Assembly: GCF_000003605.2 (NCBI RefSeq)
Contig: NW_003122916.1
Coordinates: 99,985-154,175, forward strand
Length of the DNA: 54,191 bases
Reading direction: 5' to 3'
Source: Saccoglossus kowalevskii
Lineage: Eukaryota > Hemichordata > Enteropneusta > Harrimaniidae
Positions 1 through 10,800 of this stretch are shown here, in pieces. Each line of letters begins with the position of its first letter. Position 1 is the stretch's first letter. Below the pieces are notes generated by a model. That model saw nothing but the letters and a program-made list of their open reading frames with translations. It had not been told where the DNA came from and made no database searches. The position numbers and the translations under genes are program-made.

Positions 1-3000
1 GTTTTGAAATATAATAAAGTGGCATTCTATATAAAAATGTATGAACAATCTGTATACATGTAGCTGTATATGAACACTGTCTGTGCAGCAGTATATGAAG
101 TAATCCAATATTCACATATTACGTCTTATTCATGTGTGCATATACCTGTCAACACACAGTATATGTGTTTCATTATCACGGAAGAAATTGATGAGTTTAC
201 GAGATTCATAAAGTGTTCACGTAAAACAAGAAACAGTATAAATAAATACTACATACAAAGAGCAGAATATAATATATATTTATACCACTTCCGGTCATGT
301 GACCTATTGTTCTGGCCGTTGGTATAATTTTTACAGTTGCATTCAATTTCTATATGTAATTGTTAAAGACAACTGTGTCATATATTGTAAACCCGTATTG
401 TAAATCAGACGTTTGCCAAGAAGCTTTAGTCAAGGCGTCTAAGGTTGACGACGAGAAAGACTTTCTTCTCAATTATTGAAAAAAGTTGTCAAGGAAAGGG
501 TGCAACATCAATCACCGTGACAGCAGGTAAAAACTCTAACGATTGAGCAGATGGAGGTTTCTTGGAAAAACGGATATTAGAATGGTCATGTTATTGTAAA
601 GCGTTATGCATATGACAAAGCATACAGTACATAGTTTGTATTTTTGTAAATTAACATATGCGTTGTGCACTGGAAATGCAACCGATTGCTGGATCCTTCA
701 ATTTTATCGTTTTTTCGTGGCGCCCTCGTGCAATTTACTAGACTCTGACCAAAACCTTTGGTTTATATCCGTAAACCCCCACTTTCCTGAGACTGTTCCT
801 AATACTTGTTATATACATTGTGTGTGGTAATTTTGGAATGCCGGTGTTCTTGGTAGTTGTCGAAACCTTTCGAAAAACTGGAGACCATACACTTGGCTTT
901 GAGCAGATCATACGAAAAAGAGATTGGGTACTTTTCCAAATTGTCTGGAACAGGATCTACAATTTCAGCATATATTATAAAAGTTGGTCCACGCCTAAAA
1001 TATAATCAACAACAGTTGTGTCATCCTCGCAAATCTCTGAAGATGTCACTGAAAATTACTCAGATCTTACGTAACTGATGTAGAACGCTACAAAAAATTA
1101 AAAATATTGTCATTTTCTTTATTAATACATAATTCATATATCATGTCCCAAGACATAAAACTATTGGATCACCGTGCTCAGTTCAGAGAAAATCGATGTA
1201 AAAAATAGAGTAAAAATAGCATGTTTCGTCTATTCTAGGGCATTTTAGTATTGTTATCTATAGACAGAATATCTTATTATCTACACATTTTGCTCGGTCA
1301 CATGGTTGAAAAAGATACATAGTGTCTTACAGGCTACATTTTGATGTCTAGAAACATTACACATTTTATAATATTTTAGTGGGTTAATAAACGAGAAAAT
1401 GTGTTTTCATTGAAAACGCTACTAAAGTAACATTTTGTGCAGATAATAATATGCACAAAATGTCATTTTTAACCAAAACAATTCTCATACTTAGCATATT
1501 AGCTTATGCTAAAACGATTATCTGTAGACAGATTTTGACACAAAATATTGTAACTGATATATGCGCAAAAATATGCGCACAAATGAAAAACATACGAGTA
1601 CCATATTACCTCAAAAAGATGGGGTGAAGCGAGGGCATACATTTTTCAGAAAATGTTGTAAAATGTAAAACCATTTTCATATTTGGCTGTCTGGAAAGGA
1701 GTTGGTAGGAAGGCAGCATTTCACAACATTTCGTGATTATGTTTACTTTTTATTTGTTCACACATGTATGTCTTGGACCCCGCTTGGGAATTATTTTAAC
1801 TTTAACTTAACAAGCGCCATCTACGGTGAAACACGTAAATTATAAGTTATTACGCGTTGATCGTAAAGACCAGATGCTGCCGCCAGAGGGCCTAGCTACG
1901 GCCCACAATGTGTAGTTTGAATTCCCCTTCAAAGGAGTGCGATACTTTCTAATCAAAACTGTTTCACCTACACTATACAAGACTGTGTGAATTACGATGT
2001 GAATATCTCATAACAAACGGGATCAGATTTGATGACATTGTGTAGCTAAACATTTGGCGAAAGCGAAAAAAACAAACATCTAGGGACAGATCATTTGAAA
2101 AGAAGGAGGGGAGGCTTGAAGCTTTCATGAGGTGAGTTCCTATGAGGGAGTTTGAGCCGAATTCAAATTTTGCATTAATGAGCATGTTACTGCAATGCAT
2201 TATGGGAAAGAACTTCCCATTGTATACAGTGGTAAACTTTTCATCATGGAAACTCACTTAATAATTCAATTCAGTGTTTTCATACAATATTAGAATTCAC
2301 ATTATCAATAATATACAACTTTTTCAAGGGGCCACCAAGCATAATTTTGAGATGTGAACAAATTATGCCAATTTTGGTCATTTCCCCGTGACATTTGGCA
2401 CTCTAATCTCATTTTTTTTGTATCACGATAGAATGAATCCATAATAATGAAATTACAGCAGACATGATATAACCTTGAATTTGACTCAAACCTTAAAAAG
2501 GCAATGTGCACGAGTATTCTAAAATAATTTTGTTTGGTATTGCATTTTGATAAAAAATAAACGTCAGGGTATGATTTATTATAAATGTTTTTTGCTTCAA
2601 ACATAGCAGTATTTTGAGTCATTCTCTGTGTTGGTATATAACATGTACACCTTGCAGTTTCTTATCATCAAATACCATGTTTGACGTCAAAAGAACAATT
2701 TCTTTTCACGATAAATCATATTATATTGTTCCTTTCAAGATAAATCAATTATGTAATTATACTCAAACATGATCCACATTCTCATGAAATTTTGAAAACT
2801 ACTGTTTTCTTGGAATTCAGTCCTGGCGCATGAATTGAAATGGCCCACTTCTTGTAAATATAAAATAAGACTTCACAAATTTAATCTTTGCAGTCTCTTT
2901 ACTACATCTATACTATTTTACATACAACAACTTTAAAATAGAAGACTGAATATACAGAAAATATGTTTCCCAAGATGCATTAGTAACTTGCACTTGTAAC

Positions 3001-3780
3001 ATTTCCAATAATCACCACTTGAGGGGGGTGTACATAACTAAAAAATTCTAGCAATAAGTTATACATGACATTGTTGAAGTCTCCCACTTACAAATGAAAA
3101 TTCAAATAAGTTATAACATAAATCTTGTAATGTTTTGTCAAAGAAGCATCAGTGACAAGATGAAAGACAAAAGAAATGAAACAAAAGGAAAAAGGTTTCT
3201 TAAATATTAATGAAAAAAAAAAAATTACAGCGAGTTCACCCACAAGGTTTGAATTCAGGGTGCTCATATAAAATAGCACCATCTATAGTCAGCATTTGAA
3301 ATGTTTTATGAACTCCAATGTCTATCTCGCCATTTCATGTTTCAATGCAGTAGTTTCAGATAACAGTATTTTCAAATTTTATTTTGTGAAAAATGATTAA
3401 ATTTGGAAAATGATGCGAGGTTTGTTCACATTTACTTGTAGTACCTAACTTATAAAGTAAATTTTTTTCCAAATTTAAAAATAAAAGCCACTGAGAAGGT
3501 GCCAGTTAGATTTTGACCACAACCATAGATTTTGTACATGTAATAAATGACATTAGCAGTAAAAATCTAAAGTTCTGCTGAAATACTGAAACCCAATAGC
3601 AAGCCAAGATCATTAACCAAATTATTGTCCGACATACTCTGGCCATAATGATGCCAGTTTTAAATGTTGAGGCAAGATCAAATAGACATACCATATTTGA
3701 AGCATTTGTGCTTACATAAATTACAGGGTATTTTTATATTAATAAGTAATATTTAAATGATTCAGTATACAACAAATGTC
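1..3780. other. Intergenic flank, no gene seen
   Basis: This stretch lies downstream of the RUFY gene. No reading frame here looks like a protein: short ORFs have low-complexity AT-driven composition and no domain motif. No tRNA or rRNA pattern was seen. It is ordinary AT-rich intergenic DNA with short homopolymers. Confidence 0.6.
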
Positions 3781-3785
3781 ATTTT

Positions 3786-3915
3786 TGGTTTATATGCGCG
3801 TCTATTGGAGATGTGCTTCTAATAGAGCAAATATGGTACATGTGTCTCTATTGAAGATGTGCGTATGGTACATGTGTCCCAATTGGAAATGTGCTTCTAA
3901 TAGAGCAAATATGGT
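3786..3915 (+). repeat. Interspersed repeat with 'aatagagcaaatatggta' motif
   Basis: Two near-identical blocks share the phrase aatagagcaaatatggta, each preceded by 'gatgtgcttct'. Related words occur at 4073-4110, 5388-5425 and 40745-40830. They probably belong to one short mobile family, but I could not define both ends. Confidence 0.55.
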
Positions 3916-4306
3916 ATTTTGATTGTCATACAAGGCTTGAAGATGTTGATGGAAACGTGCAGATTGCAATTAACATTACTTTGTGAAAGACAAAATTCAG
4001 TGACAGCAATGAAATAATACTTAATGTTGTAAATGCCAGCTACTATGGAAACCATTATGAGAACAAAGCATATACTGTATTTGTTCTATTTAGAAGGGCA
4101 TCTCTAATGTGAACATGAGTGAACTAGCCTCTACATATAAATGTAATCTTTGCCAAAGACTTTTTTTGCATTCAAAATACAAACGAAGGATTCTTATCTT
4201 TTTAAATTGCTTTTGGTGATGGACTATATTGACTCTAAGTTTCAGTTCATAAAATTTTGTTTGGTGTTTTCATTTCAAGTATTTTCCAAGTTTGTGATAT
4301 TCAGAA

Positions 4307-4537
4307 CAGTCCACACCATGAAACAGTATATCTGACTCAGATGATTGAGTTGCAGTCCACATCACATGATAGTATGGCTGCCTTTAGTTTAACTTAGATG
4401 ATCGAGTTGCAGTCCACACCATGCAACAGTATGGTTGCCTTTAGATTGACCATGGAAGTACCTTCCATGATTTGACAAGGATGATCGAGTTGCAGTCCAC
4501 ACCATGTGACATTATGGCTGCCTTTAGTTTGACTTGG
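4307..4537 (+). repeat. Degenerate ~60-bp tandem repeat, about 3.5 units
   Basis: The unit contains 'gagttgcagtccacaccatg' followed by 'agtatggctgcctttag'. Complete units begin near 4340, 4400 and 4482, after a partial unit at 4307. The second and third units are separated by a 19-bp palindrome at 4451-4469. Short ORFs across it (for example 4472-4684) are by-products of the repeat. Confidence 0.8.
4451..4469. repeat. 19-bp palindrome resembling fused transposon ends
   Basis: The sequence catggaagtaccttccatg is an inverted repeat with a 3-nt centre. Its arms match the outer bases (catggaag-gtac) of the inverted ends of the element at 37142-38076. It is flanked by attgac on the left and atttgac on the right, which looks like an imperfect target duplication. 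I infer an extreme deletion product or footprint of that family. Confidence 0.45.
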
Positions 4538-5068
4538 ATTAGCCAAGTATGTGAGTGTTGTGATTGGCTGAGATATTATTTCAGTTGTGGTGTTCATAAA
4601 AGTCAGATTCTCTCCAAGTTCAAATCTATGCAAAAAAAAAAAAAAAAAGTTAAACTTAAACTCAAACCCACAACTTCAGTCTAAACAATCAAACGCCTTA
4701 TATGTAGCTTTGAATCACAATTAGTTACCATGGCAACTGGTAGTTACTGCCATCTGATAAAACTATCTATATACTCCTCACTGAAATCAAAATTTCAAAT
4801 GCAGATCCAACAGCAGAGAGACTAGAGCCAAAGAATTACAGCTGAGTCAAGACACAAGACATGATTTGATTTGATTTGATAAAACAACCTGCCAATAAAT
4901 AAGCTACTTTCTGATTGGCTTAACTTGGCAATCTTGTAACTCACTTTGACTAAAAATTGATATTTTTAGCAGACGCTGTGTAGATAACAAGAAAATTGTG
5001 TGAATATTTGAAACAATTAAAGTTATCGGTGGTAACATGACTGGCAGTGTGATAGATTAATAGTAAAA

Positions 5069-5276
5069 TACTGTAAAATACTTTATTTTAGCTGGAATTA
5101 ATTTTCGCTGAGAAGACATTTTGGGTGTTTTGTATTTATTTTCACTGATATTTTGATGAGTTGTATGTAAAATATAAGAAAAACGATATATTCACTGGAT
5201 TTTATTTTCACTGAATCATTTCTTCAGCGAAAATAGCGAAAATTAATTCCAAGCGAAAATAAAGTATTCTACAGTA
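5069..5276 (+). mobile_element. MITE family A, copy 1 (208 bp)
   Basis: The element starts tactgtaaaatactttattt and ends with its imperfect reverse complement, finishing 'tattctacagta'. Inverted ends are about 40-50 bp and rich in 'ttttcgct' words. No ORF is present, so it must rely on a transposase encoded elsewhere. Five further copies occur in this window (5493, 19259, 32846, 39521, 46602). Confidence 0.85.
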
Positions 5277-5492
5277 TATGACTAGTTTATGAGAAATCTA
5301 AAATCCTCTGAAAAAAATATAACAATTCTCTGATGTGAAATACGTTGGAGTTTGCAAGGCATTGAGTTACAGAAATGCATAATATATACTGTATTTGCTC
5401 TATTGGAAGTACATCTCTGATAGAAATTGAATTTATTGTGTGCTGTAATTTAAATATTTCATACACTACTAATAAAGTAAATACATGTATGA

Positions 5493-5704
5493 TACTGTGG
5501 AATACTTTATTTTCGCTGGAATAAATTTTCGCTGAAAAGGCTTTTTTGGACATTTTGTATGGAATTTATTTTCACTGATTTTTGATGAGTTTAATGTGAA
5601 GTATAGGAAAAAAAGTATATTCGCAGGTTTTATTTTCACAGAATCATCCCTTCAGCGAAAATAGCGAAAATAAATTCCAAGCAAAAATAAAGCAATCTGC
5701 AGTT
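5493..5704 (+). mobile_element. MITE family A, copy 2 (about 212 bp)
   Basis: Same family as the copy at 5069 and only about 216 bp away in the same orientation. It begins tactgtggaatactttattt. Its 3' end is more diverged ('gcaatctgcagt'), so this copy looks older. Confidence 0.8.
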
Positions 5705-7137
5705 TATGATCTTCAGATCATAATGGTATGTTTTAACCAATGAGAGAGTGCTTTATGAAAACAATCTTATCTGTTGAAGCAGATTGTAACAGTGATCCTG
5801 ATTGGTTGATGGAAGATTGATTCCTGCAGTTTTACTTTATACATTACATTACAGAGATAAAGTAATCTACACTTTTGTTTTAATTCAGATAACTGAACAT
5901 AAAAGTGTGAAAAATTCCTAGCTTTGTTTTTACAGCACACGACTTTAATATACATATATACTATACAAGAAATGACATCACCTCAGAAATTCTGTTCTGA
6001 GCAACTAAGAACTGTTCTATAGATATCCTAACTTAAGTTATACATATTTAAGTGATATACAGATTCTGGAAAATTGAAATGAAATACTGCAGCAAAATAA
6101 ATCCATATACCAGATATAGTGATTGACAGATAATCAAATGTTACAAGTAATAGTTACTTGTATAGCATGGTACTTGGCTGAAAGATGATTCAGAAAAATT
6201 ATAAAATATACATTTATGCAGCATTTTGAGGCCGCTCAGATAATTAATTTAAGTGCATAATGGAGACGACCATTTAAATTTTGCAAAAATCCATAGATTC
6301 ATTTTTTTTATAAAAATAAGCCACAATTCTAATTTATGAGAAGATTTAGTAACTATGACAACAGAACCAACATTGATATGATATTTTGTAACATTATGAC
6401 ATCACCAACATTCAGTACAAATGAGCACCGTATGGAATCAAGTAACAGTAACTATGGAAATGAAATCCACTAATCAGAAGTTACCATGGAAACAGGATCT
6501 ATATATGTATAGGTTATAGAATGACAAGCAACACAGGTTTTGATGTCAGAAGGCCCGAGCCCTATATGGGAGGCTAACAATTCCATAACCAGCTTCTAAC
6601 ATGGCTGCAATGATAGGCGTTTCCTGCTTCTATTTTGTTGAGAATGTTAATTTTGCCTATATTAGTGTTATTCTTTCTAGCAGCATGGAATCTGATAGCA
6701 AAATTTGAAATAAAATCAATGATACTTTGGTTACAGATCCAGCAGTTTCAAATTTTCTTTTCAAATGTTGAATACAGAAATGGCATTCTGCAATCTGATT
6801 TGTGGATAGTCGATATATGTTAAAAGTACCTTAGGATTACTACAAAAGAAATTGGTAACAAACGCAAAAATATATAATTCTTGTAAATCAGGAAGTTGAT
6901 ATATTTATTTTGATGTCCGTGAACCAAATTCTCGTCACCATAACTTAATGAAGAAGAGAAGAATAGATTCATATAAAGTATGTCACTACATGGCTATAGC
7001 ATCAACAATCCTATAGTAAATGAATTCTCAAGTTTTCAACAGAGATCTAATTGGCATTTAGGCATAAAAAATACAACATAATTTAAATTATGCAACAACT
7101 TTGCAAGATTTTAATCAATATATTTAAATTTTCTATT
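5705..7137. other. Intergenic, no gene seen
   Basis: AT-rich sequence between the MITE pair and the putative RUFY polyadenylation site. The longest ORFs (for example 6635-6823) show no recognisable domain. Nothing supportable was found. Confidence 0.5.
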
Positions 7138-7143
7138 TTTATT
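7138..7143 (-). terminator. Candidate RUFY polyadenylation signal
   Basis: Reading the minus strand, this is AATAAA, the first canonical hexamer I see downstream of the RUFY stop at 7718. Use of it would give a 3' UTR of roughly 580 nt containing both adjacent minisatellites. ATTAAA at 7110-7115 is an alternative. This is not proven. Confidence 0.35.
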
Positions 7144-7194
7144 TTGTCTCAATTCAAGATTAGCATTTGAATGGACACTTCCAATGGAATAAGT

Positions 7195-7350
7195 GCTACA
7201 ATATGTTTGCACACGGCACGCTACAATATGTTTGCACACGGCACGCTACAATATGTTTGCACATGGCACGCTACAATATGTTTGCACACAGCATGCTACA
7301 ATATGTTTGCACACAGCATGCTACAATATGTTTGCACACAGCATGCTACA
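7195..7350 (-). repeat. 25-bp minisatellite, about 6 units
   Basis: Six near-perfect copies of a 25-bp unit containing gctacaatatgtttgcacac. Differences are confined to cac/cat and cgg/cag positions. It lies in the likely RUFY 3' UTR. The two ORFs that cross it are artefacts of a repeat that is open in several frames. Confidence 0.95.
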
Positions 7351-7433
7351 GAGAAACACTGGTTGAAAATTCAAATAAATATCAATGTCATTATAATGAT
7401 AGGTATGATTACATCATAAGTACCAGTATAAAA

Positions 7434-7609
7434 TGATGTCATAACAAGATACATATGATGTCATCACAAGATACATATGATGTCATCACAAGATATATAT
7501 GATGTCATCACAAGATATATATGTCATCACAAGATATATATGATGTCATCACAAGATATATATGATGTCATCACAAGATATATATGATGTCATCACAAGA
7601 TATATATGA
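7434..7609 (-). repeat. 22-bp minisatellite, about 8 units
   Basis: The unit contains tgatgtcatcacaagatata. One unit is shortened by four bases. Every unit includes tgatgtcatca, close to an ATF/CREB-type site. It sits 84 bp from the 25-bp array, also in the likely RUFY 3' UTR. Confidence 0.95.
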
Positions 7610-7717
7610 CAACATCAAAACTATGGTACACACAAAAAGTGTGGCACTGAGGTTTACATATTACTTTGCATTGTTAGGATTGAGATGCAGGTGACTATAA
7701 GACATACTGTGATTGGC

Positions 7718-7858
7718 TTAGCTAGATGCTGAGAAGCGTTGAAGTAGGTGGGTATGGCAGGTATCGCATACACGTACTGGTTTAGCGGACGATGGTAGAG
7801 GCATAGTGTTATCAGAGCAGTTGTTGCAGTAGATATCACCGCAATGCCGACAGTGATG
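7718..7858 (-). CDS. RUFY exon 14 (last coding exon, FYVE C-terminal half)
   Basis: The acceptor follows 'tttcttttacag' on the minus strand. The exon starts in phase 0 with HHCRHCG, supplies six of the eight zinc ligands (CRHC, CNNC, CDTC), and carries KPVRVC. The stop codon TAA is at 7718-7720, twelve residues after the last cysteine. Residues 614-659. Confidence 0.95.
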   Translation of the reverse strand, partial: HHCRHCGDIYCNNCSDNTMPLPSSAKPVRVCDTCHTHLLQRFSASS

Positions 7859-10800
7859 CTGTAAAAGAAACAGATCAAGAATGAACAAATCATCAAGAGT
7901 AGTCATTGTGAATCAGCTTCCTGTCCCATACATGCCTATCATAATGTACATCAGTTTGGAAGAAAATAATAGGTTTGTTTAAATAATATTATCTGATAAA
8001 TGGTAGCAAACTGTTACTGACAGTGCTGCATCAATTACATCACATCATTAATTTATCTACAATATGTAAATATAATGCAGATATAAGTAAATATGATGCT
8101 GATAAATGTAAATATGATGCAGATATATGTAAATATGATGCAGATATATGTAAATATGGTGCAGATATATGTAAACATTATGTATATATGCTGTAAATAT
8201 ATGTAAATACTGTACTCGACCGCGTTAGCGCCCGCGTCCATGCCCAGGCAAGCGCCCACCCCCACTTTTGCGCAATTTTTATATTTGGGTCACATTTGGC
8301 AAAGCGTCCACCTCTTCAAAATGCAACTAATTTAAAACTTGGTCTTGCCATGGTCTTGCGTAACGAATTTTGGTAATCGTTTTTTAAATGATACAGCGTG
8401 GATATCGATCGCTGTGAATACGTTGCGAATGCGTAGACCACGGTAACCGTGCGTAAACTACGCTTCGACAATGACCTGTCAATACAAGTAAAATGCGGTA
8501 AATATTTCATGCCATATTCAGTTTACCTGTCAAAAATGGCTAGTTACCAGTTTTTTTTGAAAAACCATGTCGTTTATTTGCTGAAATCAATTCCAACAGA
8601 TCCGCAATTCACTTCCGCATTGCGTTACCGGAAAGTCTTCGGGAATTACCGAAGAATTGTGTTGGTAAAACACAGCATTCTGATTGGTTAATAACCAACT
8701 TGACCCATTAGGTCAAAGGACGCTGCTGCAGGTCAAATCTGCAAATGCATCATGGCGGAAAGTGATTTTCATCAAGAGTTTGCATACGATCCAACACCTT
8801 CGTCAGTGGAGATAATGATTAGAATTTTGACTTTGACTGTGTTCCAACAGACTCAAATGTTTTTAATTCCGTAAATTATGGTGGTACGTAATTAATATTG
8901 TAATAAAATGTGCATATTTTTTGTAATCATTTCTGTTTCTTCATTGTAAAAATCAATGACAACGCAACTAATTATGTAATTTGATTTTCCCTCAAAGACG
9001 CAATTACCCCCCTCAACCTGTCACATGATGAATCAAAATTTTTTATTAGCGCTCTTTCTCGAGGGGGGGGGGGTGCTCGGATAAGCGCCCACCCCTAAAA
9101 AATCATGATTTTCTAAGTTAAGGCCCCTGGGCGCTAACACCCAGCACAGTATATACAATATTATGCATATACACGTCACATTGATTGAACACAACTGGGT
9201 TACTGTGTTTATTTAATTGGCTTAATAAAACATTGTTATTGTTACCTTTGTATCATTCAACATTCATGTTTAAAAAATCTTAGAGGAATCAGTAATCTCA
9301 GTTGTGACTTGGTCAATAATTTCCTTCACACTAAATAAGTTGTAATGCAAATAAGTATCATGTAAATCTCACCTTTCGCCTGGCTACAGAGAAAGGTTTT
9401 TCACATTGTTTACAAGAACTTGCACTTTTATCGTCAGTCCAAACTTTTTCTTTCATCTGTAAATTCATTTCCTTCAAATCCTCCATCTGTAATTTGGATC
9501 TGCAAAAAATAAAACGAAAACAATGAAGCTGCCGTTGGTGTGTATTGTTTTGTGTTTGCTGTTTTAACAATAGATAACTGTTTGAAAGCGCAGAAGGTGA
9601 TGACTTACGTGCTCAGATGACTTCCGATCTCAGCCAATGATTGTTCTTGTTCCTCGCATGTCACTTTTAATTGTTGATGTTCTCGTTCTAAATCTGCATA
9701 TTCTTTTTTCAACGCACTCATCTGTTGTAACTCCATCTGCAGTTGTGTTAGATTCTCTCGTTCACGACTCAGATCGGTTTGTAGAGTTGTTCTCCACTCA
9801 CTCTCTATTTTGAGGTCTGTCTCCACTGCTATCCTGAGAAGTCACAAAACGTTAGGCATAAACAGGTTTATAGGAAGTGACAAAAGTAGAACATATTTAG
9901 AAATAAACTTACCAGGCATGCAATGAAATACAAGGAAATACATTTTGGATTTCGGCATTCCCATGGTGTATGGTTTGCAATGAAATACAACTATTTGAAC
10001 ACAGAGGCCTGTATGACCTCAATTACCAGTGACCCTATATGGAATTCTAAAATAGCTCACAGGGAAGGGGGTAGTTAACAAAATAATAGCAGAATTAGCC
10101 TGTAAAGTGCTAGGGAGTTTGATAAGCCTGTGGTGAGCTAGGGAGTTTGATAAGCCTGTGTGGTGAGCTAGGGAGTTTGATAAGCCTGTGTGGTGAGCTA
10201 GGGAGTTTCATAAGCCTGTGTGGTGAGCTAGGAAGTTTGATAAGCCTGTGGTGAGCTAAGGAGTTTGATAAGCCTGTTGTGAGCTAGGGAGTTTGATAAG
10301 CCTGTGGTGAGCTAGGGAGTTTGATAAGCCTGTGGTGAGCTAGGGAGTTTCATAAGCCTGTGTGGTGAGCTAGGAAGTTTCATAAGCCTGTGGTGAGCTA
10401 GGGAGTTTCATAAGCCTGTGGTGAGCTAGGGAGTTTGATAAGCCTGTGTGGTGAGCTAGGAAGTTTCATAAGCCTGTGGTGAGCTAGGGAGTTTCATAAG
10501 CCTGTGGTGAGCTAGGGAGTTTGATAAGCCTGTGGTGAGCTAGGGAGTTTAATAAGCCTGTGTGGTCAGCTAGGAAGTTTGATAAGCCTGTGGTGAGCTA
10601 GGGAGTTTCATAAGCCTGTGGTGAGCTAGGAAGTTTCATAAGCTAGTGGTGAGCTAGGGAGTTTCATAAGCCTGTGTGGTGAGCTAGGAAGTTTGATAAG
10701 CCTGTGGTGAGCTAGGAATTTTGATACGCCTGTGATGAGCTAGGGAGTTTCATAAGCCTGTGGTGAGCTAGGCAGTTTCATAAGTCTGTGTGGTGAGCTA

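Noticed and set aside
7434-7609. Possible CRISPR-like repeat array
   Set aside because: Units are contiguous without spacers and the genome is eukaryotic, so it is a plain minisatellite. The same holds for the arrays at 10108 and 39047.
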